A program made the position numbers and the translations under genes. Shown piece after piece: positions 34,711-44,581 of a stretch of DNA of 64,000 nt. Below the pieces are notes generated by a model. The model was not told the DNA's origin, searched no databases, and saw only the letters and a program-made list of their open reading frames with translations. The DNA is from Pseudomonas fluorescens (lineage in GTDB: Bacteria; Pseudomonadota; Gammaproteobacteria; Pseudomonadales; Pseudomonadaceae): the NCBI RefSeq assembly GCF_001307275.1, contig NZ_CP012831.1, positions 806,001 through 870,000 of the forward strand, read 5' to 3'. How positions within the stretch are numbered: the stretch's first letter is position 1; each line of letters begins with the position of its first letter.

Positions 34711-36084
34711 TCAGGCGTAGTAGTCCACCGCGCTGGTGCCAATGACGCTGGTCGTGCTGGCGGCCACTTCAGCGATGCCGGCCGGGCCTGCTTCCTCTGC
34801 TGAATCCACCCGCCCGCCAGATGTCGTCGTACGTCCGGCCCGGGCCTGCTGCTGGGCTTGCTGCTCCTGGTTCTGCGAACCCCGGGATTGATCCGACACG
34901 CTGACGTCGACCTGGCCCATGCCCTGCTGGCTAAAACTGTCCCGCAGGCGATGCAACTGGCCTTCGAGGGCTTCACGAACGCCGGAGTGGGCGCTCATGA
35001 ACGTGACCTGGGTCTGCTGGTCCGGAACCATGTTCACCCGGATATCCAGGCGTCCGAGCTCCGCAGGCTGCAATTGGATGTCGGCCGCCTTGAGATTGAC
35101 ACTGGACAGGTACATCACCCGGTTGACCACCTCTTCGGTCCAACCGCTCTGATTCATCGCGATAGGTTGGTTGACTGGCACTGCGTTGGCGGTTTTGGGT
35201 GTAGCGGCCTGGGTCAGTGCGGCCAGGCGGTTGGCGAAATCATCCACGCGGGTGTCGCTGGACGCGGCGCCCAGGTCCTTGAGGCCTTCGCTGATCAAGC
35301 CGCCGAAAGCCTTGTCGCCCCCCTGGCTACCGGATTCGGTACTGTTTTGATCGGCTTGCACGCTGAGCATGCTGGCCATACCGGCGGCAAAGGTCTGCGC
35401 TGACGTTGGCTCACCGTCGAGCGACACCGGGGCAGCGCTCTTGGGCTGCGCCTGGCTGGTGGCGGAAACATGACCACCCTGCTCCATCGCCAAGCGCAAG
35501 GCGGGCAATGCGTCGAGAGGGTCGGCTTCCGGGTCGAAGGCTGGATCGACGACCGGGGCTGCTGGCTGGGCCGCGGCGGCCAAAGGGACAACGGGCGCCG
35601 CGACTGCCGTGGCGACCGGGGCCTCAGCCGTGACCGCCACGGGGGCAGGTTCCGCCGGAGCTGTCGCGACCGGCACCGTCATGTCCGGCAGCACACCAGG
35701 ATCAAGGCTCGGATCGACCGGCGCCGCATCCGCCACGGGCGTTTCAGCCGAGTCGGCGCTGGTATCGCTGGCGGCCTTGTCGTCGGTGCTGGCTGGTTTG
35801 TCCGCGGGCAAGGGTTTGCCGCTAACGGCAACCGTCGGTTCCGGGGCGGCAGGGCTTTCGTTGCCGGTGTCTTTTTTGACGGTGTTATCGGCGGCCTTGT
35901 CGCGCGCCGATTTCACCACAGGCTCCGGGGCCGCCGCCGCTTTGGCAGGCGCCTGCTTGGCGAAGACTTGAGCGAAGCTGGAGGCTCTATCCCCGAGGTC
36001 CGGGGCCGCTGCCGGCGAATTGACGGCGACCTTGGGCTTGGCCTGGACAGAGGCCTGAAGCAGTGAATTGGGGGTAACGGGCAT
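34711..36084 (-). CDS. fliK: Flagellar hook-length control protein FliK
   Basis: A 457-aa exported ruler protein. The N-terminal ~280 residues are Ala/Pro/Val-rich low complexity. The C-terminal Flg_hook domain (about 310-410) includes VNLKAADIQLQPAELGRLDIRV and VREALEGQLHRLRDSF, followed by a Gln/Gly/Arg-rich tail. It measures the hook and triggers FlhB switching. It stands as its own transcription unit, with a sigma54 site at 36135-36151 upstream and a REP doublet downstream. It is distinct from the FliK-like paralogue at 11038-12609. Confidence 0.95.
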   Translation of the reverse strand: MPVTPNSLLQASVQAKPKVAVNSPAAAPDLGDRASSFAQVFAKQAPAKAAAAPEPVVKSARDKAADNTVKKDTGNESPAAPEPTVAVSGKPLPADKPASTDDKAASDTSADSAETPVADAAPVDPSLDPGVLPDMTVPVATAPAEPAPVAVTAEAPVATAVAAPVVPLAAAAQPAAPVVDPAFDPEADPLDALPALRLAMEQGGHVSATSQAQPKSAAPVSLDGEPTSAQTFAAGMASMLSVQADQNSTESGSQGGDKAFGGLISEGLKDLGAASSDTRVDDFANRLAALTQAATPKTANAVPVNQPIAMNQSGWTEEVVNRVMYLSSVNLKAADIQLQPAELGRLDIRVNMVPDQQTQVTFMSAHSGVREALEGQLHRLRDSFSQQGMGQVDVSVSDQSRGSQNQEQQAQQQARAGRTTTSGGRVDSAEEAGPAGIAEVAASTTSVIGTSAVDYYA

Positions 36085-36134
36085 AAAAAGGTCTCCGCTG
36101 CACTGGAATCATAGGTACAGTCGAGACTAGACAA

Positions 36135-36151
36135 TGCAAGGCACGGGCCAA
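36135..36151 (-). promoter_or_regulatory. Sigma54 promoter of fliK
   Basis: On the minus strand TTGGCCCG-TGCC-TTGCAT has GG-N10-GC spacing, about 50 bp before the fliK ATG and within the 88-bp gap after hptB. Confidence 0.72.
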
Positions 36152-36172
36152 CGTTTGCGTGGCCGTCAAATC

Positions 36173-36517
36173 TCAGCAGTGGAAGCCTTCACGCTCCTCC
36201 CGGCAAAGCTTGCGGACATGGGCGAACTCGCTGTCGATTTCGTTGACCAGATTTTCGATACCGCCCAGTGACGGCTGCTTGGCACGCTGTTCCAGTTCGC
36301 CGCACAGCTCGGCCAGACGGATGGCGCCCATGTTGCTGCTGCTGCCCTTGAAGCTGTGGGCGGTGGCGCTCAATTTCTCAGCGTCCCGCGCTTCATGCAG
36401 CACGCGCAGGCGAGCCTCGGAGTCGTTGAGGAACGTATCCAGCAACTCCAGATACCCCTCCTCCATGACTTCCTTCAACGTGCTGAGCACGTCGCGGTCC
36501 AGATGAATCTCGTTCAC
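36173..36517 (-). CDS. hptB: Histidine phosphotransfer protein HptB
   Basis: A 114-aa single HPt domain with phospho-His54 in ATAHSFKGSSSNMGA. In P. aeruginosa HptB receives phosphate from several hybrid kinases and passes it to HsbR, feeding the Gac/Rsm and flagellar/biofilm switch. Here it is directly downstream of hsbR (31-bp gap) in the same orientation, supporting the assignment. In P. aeruginosa the trio lies beside flgM; here it lies between fliK and fliJ, as in P. putida. Confidence 0.9.
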   Translation of the reverse strand: MNEIHLDRDVLSTLKEVMEEGYLELLDTFLNDSEARLRVLHEARDAEKLSATAHSFKGSSSNMGAIRLAELCGELEQRAKQPSLGGIENLVNEIDSEFAHVRKLCREEREGFHC

Positions 36518-36548
36518 TTGTTCGCTCCCTGATCAAGAATAGCGCCAA

Positions 36549-38255
36549 TTATGCCAGAGCCTCCCAGAAAAACTCCACGCGCGCACTACGACCATCGTCT
36601 GACCAGCAGGCCTGATGGCTCAACTGGCGCACCAGGCTCACGCCACGCCCCGACAACCGATCACTGTCCACGGGCCGTGCCAGCACCCGGGCGACATCGA
36701 AACCCTCGCCGCTGTCTTCAACCTCGATGGCCAGGCGACCACCCTCGCCGTTTGGCGAAACGTGCAAGTGCACCCGCACGTAACCGTCACTCAGTTCATC
36801 CAGGCGCGTATTGCGCTCGCTGTAGTAGCGAGCAAAACCCGCCGCATCACGCTTGAGGCTCGAGTCGAGCCCCAGCACCCCGTGATCCAGGGCATTGGAA
36901 TAGAGCTCAGACATGACGCTATAAAGGGCGCCACTCTGCGCCCTGAGCCCATGGACCTCAAGCAGCAACTGCAACAGGTAGGGCATCGGGTTGAAGCGCT
37001 TGAGGGTCTGCGCCCGGAACTCGAAGCTCACCGACCAGTCCAGTGGGCTGGACTGTCCACTATCGGAATAGACCGGTGGCGGCGGATTGAGTTGTGTCGG
37101 TGCGACCAGCCGCACCTCGACCATGCTGAAGTCGTCACGGGCCTCACCGCGAAAATCCCGCAGGGCCTGCTGGATGTCCTCAAAAAGACAGTCAGGTTCA
37201 CGGTTGGCCGAAAACACCTGCTGCAACCGCTCCACGCCAAACGGCTGGTCATCGCGGTCACTGGTCTCTATTACGCCATCGGACAACAGGAACACCCGGT
37301 CTCCCAGCGACATCGAATGCACTTCGGTGCGGTCATCGAACAAGTGCGGCGTGAGCACGCCCAACGGCAAGTGCCGCGCCGGCAACGGCGTACGCTCGCC
37401 GCTGAGGCTGTCATGCAGGTAACCATCGGGCATGCCACCGTTCCAGATTTCCACCGTGCAACGCTGGAAACTGAGGCACAACAGCGTTGCACAACAGAAC
37501 ATGTCCACCGGCAGGATGCGCTTGAGCTTGGCATTCATCTCCCGCAGGATCTGCGCCAGGCCGTAGCCCTTGGCCGTCATCCCGTAGAACACTTCCGCCA
37601 GCGGCATCGCCCCGACCGCCGCCGGCAAACCGTGCCCGGTGAAATCCCCCAGCAAGACGTGCATGTCGCCAGCCGGGTTGAACGCGGCCAGCAGCAAGTC
37701 GCCATTGAACAAGGCGTAAGGTGATTGCAGGTAGCGGATGTTCGGCGCGCTCAGGCAGCCGGAGTGGGCGATCTTGTCGAACACGGCCTTGGCGACCCGT
37801 TGTTCGTTGAGCAGGTAGTCATGGTGCCGGGCGATCTGGTCGCGCTGCTCCACCACCGTGGCCTGCAACCGGCGCAAGCGGTCCATGGCCTTGATCTTGG
37901 CTGCCAGGATCACCTGGTTATAGGGCTTGGCCAGGAAGTCGTCGCCGCCCGCTTCCAGGCAACGGGCCAGGCCTTCGCTCTCAGTCAGGGAGGTGAGGAA
38001 AATGATCGGGACCAATTGGTCCCCAGCCAGTTGCTTGATTCTCTGCGCAGCTTCGAAGCCGTCCATCACGGGCATCATCGCGTCCATCAGCACCAGGTGC
38101 GGACGCTGCTCCAGGTAGACGTCGACCGCTTCGGCGCCATTGGCCGCGGTAAGCACGTGGTGACCCTGGCGGCGGACAATGGTCGACAACAGCAGTCGAT
38201 CAGCGGCACTGTCTTCGGCAATCAGGACCGTCAGTGACTCCGACGACGATTGCAT
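36549..38255 (-). CDS. hsbR: Response regulator HsbR: receiver, PP2C phosphatase and anti-sigma-type kinase
   Basis: A 568-aa three-domain protein. The receiver (about 8-125) has phosphoacceptor D58 (LVLMDAMMPVMDG). The SpoIIE/PP2C domain (about 180-385) has FNGDLLLAAF, LLGDFTGHGLPAAV and LLSDGVIE. The C-terminal HATPase_c serine-kinase domain (about 440-565) has MSELYSNALDHGVLG, VEDSGEGFD and GRGVSLVRQL. It phosphorylates or dephosphorylates HsbA depending on the HptB signal. The ATG at 38255 (MQSSSESLTV) is chosen; the frame can begin at a TTG three codons earlier. It lies 5 bp after hsbA. Confidence 0.92.
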   Translation of the reverse strand: MQSSSESLTVLIAEDSAADRLLLSTIVRRQGHHVLTAANGAEAVDVYLEQRPHLVLMDAMMPVMDGFEAAQRIKQLAGDQLVPIIFLTSLTESEGLARCLEAGGDDFLAKPYNQVILAAKIKAMDRLRRLQATVVEQRDQIARHHDYLLNEQRVAKAVFDKIAHSGCLSAPNIRYLQSPYALFNGDLLLAAFNPAGDMHVLLGDFTGHGLPAAVGAMPLAEVFYGMTAKGYGLAQILREMNAKLKRILPVDMFCCATLLCLSFQRCTVEIWNGGMPDGYLHDSLSGERTPLPARHLPLGVLTPHLFDDRTEVHSMSLGDRVFLLSDGVIETSDRDDQPFGVERLQQVFSANREPDCLFEDIQQALRDFRGEARDDFSMVEVRLVAPTQLNPPPPVYSDSGQSSPLDWSVSFEFRAQTLKRFNPMPYLLQLLLEVHGLRAQSGALYSVMSELYSNALDHGVLGLDSSLKRDAAGFARYYSERNTRLDELSDGYVRVHLHVSPNGEGGRLAIEVEDSGEGFDVARVLARPVDSDRLSGRGVSLVRQLSHQACWSDDGRSARVEFFWEALA

Positions 38256-38260
38256 GGCGA

Positions 38261-38566
38261 TCAACTGATGTCGAACAGCTTGTCGAAATTGGAGATCGCG
38301 AGGATTTTCTTGACGTCGGAGCTGCTGTTGACGACCCGGATATCCGACTCATCGCCGCCAGCATGATCGCGCAACAGCAGGAGCATGCCCAAGGCGGAAC
38401 TGTCGAGATAAGTCGCGTCTTTCAAATCCACCACGACGGATCCTGGCAATGGATCGAGCCGCTCATACGCCTCACGAAACTCTTGATGCCGACCGAAATC
38501 GAATCGACCCTTGATCGAAATCGTCAATTTCTGCCTATCGGGGGATACTTCGGTAACGACTGACAT
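38261..38566 (-). CDS. hsbA: Anti-sigma factor antagonist HsbA
   Basis: A 101-aa STAS-domain protein. Ser56 in TYLDSSALGMLLLL is the predicted phosphorylation site. In P. aeruginosa HsbA, according to phosphorylation by HsbR, binds either the anti-sigma factor FlgM or a diguanylate cyclase, toggling motility against biofilm. ATG 38566 (MSVVTEVSPD) is chosen. A 102-bp gap separates it from fliJ, so hsbA-hsbR-hptB may be read both with the fliE operon and from a local promoter. Confidence 0.9.
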   Translation of the reverse strand: MSVVTEVSPDRQKLTISIKGRFDFGRHQEFREAYERLDPLPGSVVVDLKDATYLDSSALGMLLLLRDHAGGDESDIRVVNSSSDVKKILAISNFDKLFDIS

Positions 38567-38668
38567 GATCGGCTTCCTTGTCATGGACATACGTGTACAA
38601 GGTGTAGCATCTGGTAAAGGTCTGAGCAAGGTTTTGCCTAGTTCATACGACAAAATCCTGGTTTCGCA

Positions 38669-39118
38669 TCAATAAGGATTCTGGCGTGGCAGGCGCTGGG
38701 ACAGCTCATCGAGCAGTTTCTGTTCGCGCTTGTCTTCCAACTGTCGCGCCTCATCGATATAGCGCTGCACCAGTTTGCGCAACCCTTCGACCCGGGCAAA
38801 CGCCTCTTGCCAGCTCTGGCGAGCCTTCTCCAGGTTGTTCTGGTGCCAGACCAGGCTCTGGCGCTGCTGGTCGATGGCGGTACCCAGCTGCGCCAGGAAC
38901 CCCTGGTAACCCAGCAACCATTGCCCGGACACCCCGTGGCTGCCCCGGGCAATCCACTGCTCCTGGTATTCGAGTCGAAAGTTCTCCAGGTCTGCCAGCT
39001 TGCTCTCGGCAACGGCCACTTGCCCCTGGAAATACGCCAGCCGCTGGACGGCGGTCTTCTCGGCCTTTTCCGCCATGTCCACCACCGGTGCCAGGCGCGC
39101 CGCACGACTCGTGGCCAT
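38669..39118 (-). CDS. fliJ: Flagellar export protein FliJ
   Basis: A 149-aa, almost wholly alpha-helical coiled-coil protein, the stalk of the FliI ATPase that engages FlhA. Charged heptads run from about residue 15 to 140 (VVDMAEKAEKTAVQRLAYFQ and LEDKREQKLLDELSQRL). It is identified by size, coiled coil and position 6 bp after fliI. Confidence 0.92.
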   Translation of the reverse strand: MATSRAARLAPVVDMAEKAEKTAVQRLAYFQGQVAVAESKLADLENFRLEYQEQWIARGSHGVSGQWLLGYQGFLAQLGTAIDQQRQSLVWHQNNLEKARQSWQEAFARVEGLRKLVQRYIDEARQLEDKREQKLLDELSQRLPRQNPY

Positions 39119-39124
39119 GGCCGG

Positions 39125-40483
39125 TTACGTGCCTGAGACCGGGGCGAAAATAGTCTGCAAGTGCGCCTCGCTGGCGCCCATGCCGATGTTGTCGTTCAAG
39201 CTTTGGCGCAGGTAGACGGCCATGGCCGGGTAAAGACTGATGGCGGTGTCGGTCTCGCGGTCACCGCCGGGCACATAGGCACCGACGCTGATCAGGTCAC
39301 GGCTTTGCTGATAGCGCGACCAGTACTGCTTGAACTGCTGGGCCCGTTTCATGTGTTCGGCACTGATCACCGACGGCATGACCCGGCTGATGGAAGCCTC
39401 GATGTCGATGGCCGGGTAGTGACCTTCTTCGGCCAGGCGCCTGGACAGCACGATGTGACCGTCCAGCACACCCCGGGCCGAGTCGGCGATGGGGTCTTGC
39501 TGGTCGTCACCTTCGGACAGCACGGTATAGAACGCGGTGATCGAGCCGCCACCCTTTTCCGCATTGCCGGCGCGCTCCACCAGTTTCGGCAGCTTGGCGA
39601 AGACCGAAGGCGGATAGCCCTTGGTCGCCGGCGGTTCGCCAATGGCCAGGGCGATTTCCCGCTGGGCCTGGGCGAAGCGGGTCAGCGAATCCATCAGCAA
39701 CAGGACGTTCTTGCCCTTGTCGCGGAAATACTCGGCGATGCGCGTGCAATACATGGCAGCCCGCAGCCGCATCAACGGCGCATCGTCCGCTGGCGAAGCC
39801 ACTACCACCGAACGCTTGAGCCCTTCCTCGCCGAGGATGTGCTCGATGAATTCCTTGACCTCACGGCCCCGCTCACCGATCAGCCCCACCACGATGATGT
39901 CGGCTTCGGTGAAGCGGGTCATCATGCCCAACAGCACACTCTTACCCACCCCGGTACCGGCAAACAGGCCCAGGCGTTGGCCGCGACCGACCGTCAATAA
40001 ACCGTTGATGCAACGGATACCCACGTCCAGCGGCACGCTGATGGGGTCACGCTTGAGGGGGTTGATCGTCGGGCCGTCCATCGGCACCCAATCCTCGGCC
40101 TTCATGCCGCCCTTGCCGTCCAGCGCGCGCCCGGCCCCGTCCAGCACACGCCCGAGCATGCTCATGCCCATGGGCAAGCGACCATTGTCGGCCAGGGGCA
40201 CGACGCGCGCGCCCGGTGCGATACCGGCGACGCTGCCCACCGGCATCAAGAAGACCTTGCTGCCGGAGAAGCCCATGACTTCGGCTTCGACCTGTACCGG
40301 GTGGTAGCTGTCGTCGTTGATCACCATGCAGCGGCTACCCATGGCGGCACGCAGGCCCTCGGCTTCAAGGGTCAGGCCGACCATGCGCAGCAGGCGACCT
40401 TCCAGGATCGGTTGGCCGGCCAGTTCACTGGCCTCGGCGTAGCTGCCCAGGCGCTTGCCGAAGCTGGTTCGCTCAAGGCGCAT
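39125..40483 (-). CDS. fliI: Flagellum-specific ATPase FliI
   Basis: A 452-aa F1-beta-like ATPase powering flagellar export. Walker A is A175-GTGVGKS-182, followed by [12 protein letters not shown], the Walker B-region strand [18 protein letters not shown] and the family sequence [17 protein letters not shown] 40483 ([12 protein letters not shown]) overlaps the fliH stop by 11 bp; the frame extends to 40555 but that part lies in fliH. Confidence 0.97.
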   Translation of the reverse strand: MRLERTSFGKRLGSYAEASELAGQPILEGRLLRMVGLTLEAEGLRAAMGSRCMVINDDSYHPVQVEAEVMGFSGSKVFLMPVGSVAGIAPGARVVPLADNGRLPMGMSMLGRVLDGAGRALDGKGGMKAEDWVPMDGPTINPLKRDPISVPLDVGIRCINGLLTVGRGQRLGLFAGTGVGKSVLLGMMTRFTEADIIVVGLIGERGREVKEFIEHILGEEGLKRSVVVASPADDAPLMRLRAAMYCTRIAEYFRDKGKNVLLLMDSLTRFAQAQREIALAIGEPPATKGYPPSVFAKLPKLVERAGNAEKGGGSITAFYTVLSEGDDQQDPIADSARGVLDGHIVLSRRLAEEGHYPAIDIEASISRVMPSVISAEHMKRAQQFKQYWSRYQQSRDLISVGAYVPGGDRETDTAISLYPAMAVYLRQSLNDNIGMGASEAHLQTIFAPVSGT

Positions 40484-41318
40484 CGCGGTTGTCCGGTACA
40501 GAAGCGTCCAATTCAGGCACCTCCAGCTCCACATCGGCCGGCGCGGCATCGGCACTGATCTGCGGATCGTCCGGCAACTCCAGGCTCAGGTCGGCGGCGG
40601 CCGGATGCAGGGCCTGTTCGTGCAGTTGGTCGAACAATTTGGCCATGATCTGGCTGATGCGGGTTTCAACGGTGGCGTCGATGCGGCTGTGTTCGGTTTC
40701 CACCCGGCAACCACCCGGCAGCAGCGCCGCGTCCTCGACGATGCGCCAGGTTTCTTCATGGCGCTCGCGCAGGGCCTTGACCAGTTCGAAGTCCTGGGGA
40801 TTGATGTACAGCCGCACGTTACCCACGCCCAACGGCAACAACTTGAGCGCCTCACGCATGACGTGTTCGATCTGGCTCGAATCGATGGCCAGTTCGCGCT
40901 GGATCACTTGCTTGGCGATGTGTTGCACCAGGCCCACCAGGGATTTCTCGATCTGGGTGTCCTGCTCGGCGATGGGGTCGAACAGGTTGAGCATCAGCGA
41001 TTCCAACGCACGGAGCTTGGCCGTCAGCGCCACATCGGCTTCCTGGCGAACCTTGAGCGTGGTGCTGTGGAAGCCTTCCTTTTCACCCACGGCAAAGCCT
41101 TCGTTATAGGCTTCCTGGCGAATGCTCTCGACTTCTTCGAGGGTCAGTGGCTGGACTTCTTCCAGCGGCACCTCCTCCATCTCCGGCAGCTCTTCCACCG
41201 GTTCCGGCTCAGGCTCGGGCACATGGGGGTCGAAGCTGGGCAGCGACCAGACGTCGAAACCACCGACGTCCCGGGCGCGGATCAGGTCGCTGGGCGCTTC
41301 ATCACTCTTGGCAGACAT
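40473..41318 (-). CDS. fliH: Flagellar export regulator FliH
   Basis: A 281-aa acidic protein that binds FliI and FliN and delivers the ATPase to the C-ring. An N-terminal peptide with conserved Trp ([10 protein letters not shown]) precedes a Pro/Glu-rich stretch (about 30-60). A coiled-coil follows, and the C-terminal domain (about 120-235) matches V-type ATPase E-subunit proteins ([29 protein letters not shown]). The acidic tail from about 245 is longer than in enteric FliH. It sits between fliG and fliI. Confidence 0.94.
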   Translation of the reverse strand: MSAKSDEAPSDLIRARDVGGFDVWSLPSFDPHVPEPEPEPVEELPEMEEVPLEEVQPLTLEEVESIRQEAYNEGFAVGEKEGFHSTTLKVRQEADVALTAKLRALESLMLNLFDPIAEQDTQIEKSLVGLVQHIAKQVIQRELAIDSSQIEHVMREALKLLPLGVGNVRLYINPQDFELVKALRERHEETWRIVEDAALLPGGCRVETEHSRIDATVETRISQIMAKLFDQLHEQALHPAAADLSLELPDDPQISADAAPADVELEVPELDASVPDNRDAP

Positions 41319-41325
41319 AACGACC

Positions 41326-42345
41326 TTAGATCATCTCTTCGCCGCCCTTGCCACCGAGAACGATCTCCCCGGCTTCGGCCATGCGGCGGGCGATGGTGAG
41401 GATTTCCTTCTGTGCGGTTTCCACATCGCTGACGCGCACCGGGCCTTTGGCCTCGAGGTCGTCGCGCAACAGTTCGGCCGCCCGTTTGGACATGTTCTTG
41501 AAGATTTTTTCCTTGACGCCTTCGTCCGAGCCCTTGAGGGCCAGTACCAGCACGTCGGACGACACTTCGCGCAACAGGGCCTGGATGCCCCGGTCGTCGA
41601 CATCGGCCAGGTTGTTGAACACGAACATGAGGTCTTCGATCTGACCGGACAGGTCTTCGTCGAATTCGCGGATCGAGTCCATCAACTGACCTTCGATCGA
41701 GCTGTCGAGGAAGTTCATGATGTCCGCCGCACGCTTGATGCCACCCAGGGTGGTGCGCGAGGCATTGGAGTTGCCCGAGAACTGCTTCTCGAGAATCTGG
41801 TTCAATTCCTTCAGGGCCGCCGGCTGCACGGTATTGAGCGAAGAAACACGCAGGATGATGTCCAGGCGCACCTTGTGGTCGAAGTTGCCCAGCACTTCGC
41901 CGGCCTGGTCCGGGTCGAGGTAAGCCACCACGATCGCCTGGATCTGCGGATGCTCGTAACGGATCACGTCGGCAACCGCCCGCGGCTCCATCCACTTGAG
42001 GCTGTCCAGGCCGCTGGTATTGCCACCCAGCAGGATCCGGTCGATGAGACCGTTGGCCTTGTCCTCGCCCAGTGCCTGGGTGAGCATCTTGCGCACATAG
42101 TCGTCGGAACCCACGCCCAGGCTGGTCTGATCGCCGACGATATCGACGAACTCGCTCATCACCTGCTCGACCTGCTCACGGTGCACGTTACCCATCTGCG
42201 CCATGGCCACGCCCACACGCTGGACCTCCTTGGGTCCCATGTGGCGCAGCACTTGGGCGGCGTCGGTCGAACCCAGGGACAGCAGCAGGATTGCGGCTTT
42301 GTCGACCCGGGACAATTTGGCAACAGCGGCTCGATTATCACTCAT
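41326..42345 (-). CDS. fliG: Rotor switch protein FliG
   Basis: A 339-aa C-ring protein that joins FliF and contacts the MotA/MotC stators. The N domain binds FliF, the middle domain has the EHPQ-like sequence (IRYEHPQIQAIVVAYLDPDQA) and the C-terminal torque domain has charged residues in FVFNNLADVDDRGIQALLREV and the family-typical VSSDVLVLALKGSDE. Full length. It overlaps fliF by 8 bp. Confidence 0.97.
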   Translation of the reverse strand: MSDNRAAVAKLSRVDKAAILLLSLGSTDAAQVLRHMGPKEVQRVGVAMAQMGNVHREQVEQVMSEFVDIVGDQTSLGVGSDDYVRKMLTQALGEDKANGLIDRILLGGNTSGLDSLKWMEPRAVADVIRYEHPQIQAIVVAYLDPDQAGEVLGNFDHKVRLDIILRVSSLNTVQPAALKELNQILEKQFSGNSNASRTTLGGIKRAADIMNFLDSSIEGQLMDSIREFDEDLSGQIEDLMFVFNNLADVDDRGIQALLREVSSDVLVLALKGSDEGVKEKIFKNMSKRAAELLRDDLEAKGPVRVSDVETAQKEILTIARRMAEAGEIVLGGKGGEEMI

Positions 42346-44122
42346 CTGCGTTAATCCACTCTTTCACGACCTGGGCCACACGACCCGGGTCTTCTGCCAC
42401 CAGACTCTTGATAGCGTTCAACTGAGCGTCATAGCCTTCGCTCGGGCTTGGCAGCAGAATGCTCTGCGGCCCGCCGAGGCTGACGCGATCATTGGCCAAT
42501 TCGCCATCCAGGCCGCCCATGCCGCCCAGCTCCACATCACCCAAGCCGGCCAACTGCTTGTTCCTGCCGCCATTGGTGATGTTGTTGAGCACCGGACGCA
42601 GCACGCCGAACACCAGTATCAGGATGAACAGCACACCCAGTACTTGCTTGACCACATCCCAGAACCAGGGTTGCGAATAAAATGGAATATCGGCGACCAC
42701 TTCACCGCGCTCCAGGGAGAACGGCACGTTGATCACGCTGACGCTGTCGCCGCGGCTGGCGTCGAAACCGACGGCGTCCTGCACCAGGCGGGTAAAGCGC
42801 GCCAATTCATCGGCGCTCCATGGCGCACGGCTGGTTTCGCCGTTGGCCGGGTTGACCTTGACCTGATCGTCCACCACCACCGCGACCGACAGGCGATTCA
42901 AACGGCCCTGCTGTTGCTTGGTGTGGCTGATGGAACGATCGAGCTCGAAGTTCTTGGTCGACTGCTGACGCTTGTCGGCCGGGTACGGCGCCAGCATCGG
43001 CTGGCCGGTGGCCGGGTCCATGATCTGCTGGCCGTTGGCATCGATCAGCGGCTGGCCTGGCTGCACCATGCCGGCGGCCGCCGTGGCGCCACCGGTGGTT
43101 TGCGGCGCACTGGCCGGCGACGGCGGCTGGTTGCTCAGGGCACCCGGGACGCCTTGCGGGCCATTGCTGGCGGTACGTTGTTCATTTACCGACTGCTCGC
43201 TGCGCAACGCAGGCTGGTCCGGGTTGAACTGCTCGGAAGTGGACTCGACGGCGCTGAAGTCGACATCGGCCGACACTTCGGCTTTATAGCGATCGTTACC
43301 CAGGATCGGTTGCAGGATGTTGTGCACCCGCTGGGTCAGCATGCCTTCCATGCGACGGCTGTAATCGAATTGCTTGCCGGCCATGGTCAGTTCGGAGTTT
43401 TCCGCCTGGTCGGACAGCAGGTTGCCCTTCTGGTCGACCACGGTGATCTGCGACTTGCTCAGTTCGGGTACGCTGGTCGCCACCAGATTGACGATGGCCA
43501 CGACCTGGCCTGGCTCCAGGGAACGGCCCGAATACAGCTCGACCAATACCGAAGCACTGGGCTTGCGCTCATCGCGCACGAACACCGAGCTTTTCGGAAT
43601 CGCCAGGTGCACGCGGGCACCCTTGACATTGTTCAGGCTGGAAATGGTCCGCGCCAGCTCACCTTCCAGGCCGCGACGATAACGGGTCGCTTCCATGAAT
43701 TGGCTGGTGCCCAGGCCCTGGTCCTTGTCGAGGATCTCGAAACCGATGTTGCCATCGGTCGGCGTCACGCCGGCCGCGGCGAGCTTGAGGCGCGCACGAG
43801 CGACGTCATCGGCCTTGACCAGCAAGGCGCCGGAATTGGGTTCGACGGTGTAAGGAATGTCGGCGGAAGCCAGGGTCTCCATGACTTGCTTGGCGTCCAT
43901 GCCCGCCAGGCTGCCATACAGCGGACGGTAGTCCGGTTGCTGGGACCACAGCACCACGGCAAAACCAATCGCCACGCTGGCAGCCAGGCCGACCAACAGG
44001 CCCACCTGACGCAGCATGGTCATCTCGGAGAGATTTTCCAGGAAGGACAGACCGAACAACGGCGGTTTGCCGTCTACCGGAGTGGCCTTGGCTGGAACGT
44101 TATCAACGGCTGCTTCTGCCAT
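42338..44122 (-). CDS. fliF: MS-ring protein FliF
   Basis: A 594-aa basal-body protein with an N-terminal membrane helix (about residues 40-58), two ring-building motifs in the periplasm (SGALLVKADDVARARLKLAAAG; RYRRGLEGELARTISSLNNV), a low-complexity Pro/Ala/Gln segment (about 320-370), a second membrane helix (about 455-478, VLGVLFILILVFGVLRPVL) and a C-terminal FliG-binding tail (AQVVKEWINADE). It nucleates the basal body. It follows fliE by 15 bp. Confidence 0.97.
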   Translation of the reverse strand: MAEAAVDNVPAKATPVDGKPPLFGLSFLENLSEMTMLRQVGLLVGLAASVAIGFAVVLWSQQPDYRPLYGSLAGMDAKQVMETLASADIPYTVEPNSGALLVKADDVARARLKLAAAGVTPTDGNIGFEILDKDQGLGTSQFMEATRYRRGLEGELARTISSLNNVKGARVHLAIPKSSVFVRDERKPSASVLVELYSGRSLEPGQVVAIVNLVATSVPELSKSQITVVDQKGNLLSDQAENSELTMAGKQFDYSRRMEGMLTQRVHNILQPILGNDRYKAEVSADVDFSAVESTSEQFNPDQPALRSEQSVNEQRTASNGPQGVPGALSNQPPSPASAPQTTGGATAAAGMVQPGQPLIDANGQQIMDPATGQPMLAPYPADKRQQSTKNFELDRSISHTKQQQGRLNRLSVAVVVDDQVKVNPANGETSRAPWSADELARFTRLVQDAVGFDASRGDSVSVINVPFSLERGEVVADIPFYSQPWFWDVVKQVLGVLFILILVFGVLRPVLNNITNGGRNKQLAGLGDVELGGMGGLDGELANDRVSLGGPQSILLPSPSEGYDAQLNAIKSLVAEDPGRVAQVVKEWINADE

Positions 44123-44137
44123 GACTCAATAATTTCC

Positions 44138-44464
44138 TTAAACCGGCATCTGCATGATGTCTTGGTAGGCTTGAACCAGTTTGTTGCGAACCTGGGTCAG
44201 CGCCTGAAACGAGACACTGGCTTTCTGCGAGGAGATCATTACGTCCGTCAGGTCGACGCCACTTTTGCCAATCTCGAAAGCACTGGCCAACTGGTTCGAC
44301 GCCTGCTGGGTATCGTTCACTTTATTGACGGCCTGACCGAGCATGTCGGAAAAGCTGCTGCCACCCACCTGGGGGACCGCGACCGATTTAGGCTGGGCCA
44401 TGGCGTCCATTTGCATGGCCCGCATGTCCAACATCAACCGATTAAATTCAATACCTTGGCTCAT
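44138..44464 (-). CDS. fliE: Hook-basal body adaptor FliE
   Basis: A 108-aa helical protein connecting the MS ring to the rod. It has typical N-terminal and C-terminal helices ([40 protein letters not shown]). It is the first gene of fliEFGHIJ, with a strong sigma54 promoter 60-75 bp upstream. Confidence 0.95.
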   Translation of the reverse strand: MSQGIEFNRLMLDMRAMQMDAMAQPKSVAVPQVGGSSFSDMLGQAVNKVNDTQQASNQLASAFEIGKSGVDLTDVMISSQKASVSFQALTQVRNKLVQAYQDIMQMPV

Positions 44465-44524
44465 GGTCTACTCTCTCTGGCGGCCCGCATTTTTTTGACA
44501 CTTACTCAGCGGGTATTCAGGTAT

Positions 44525-44541
44525 TAGCAACAAGGGTGCCA
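44525..44541 (-). promoter_or_regulatory. Sigma54 promoter of the fliE operon
   Basis: On the minus strand TGGCACC-CTTG-TTGCTA has GG-N10-GC spacing and one mismatch to the TGGCACG -24 element. It lies 60 bp before the fliE ATG and 40 bp after the REP doublet. Confidence 0.82.
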
Positions 44542-44581
44542 GCTCCATGGCGATAGAAAACAAATGCGCGCGCAATCCCAT

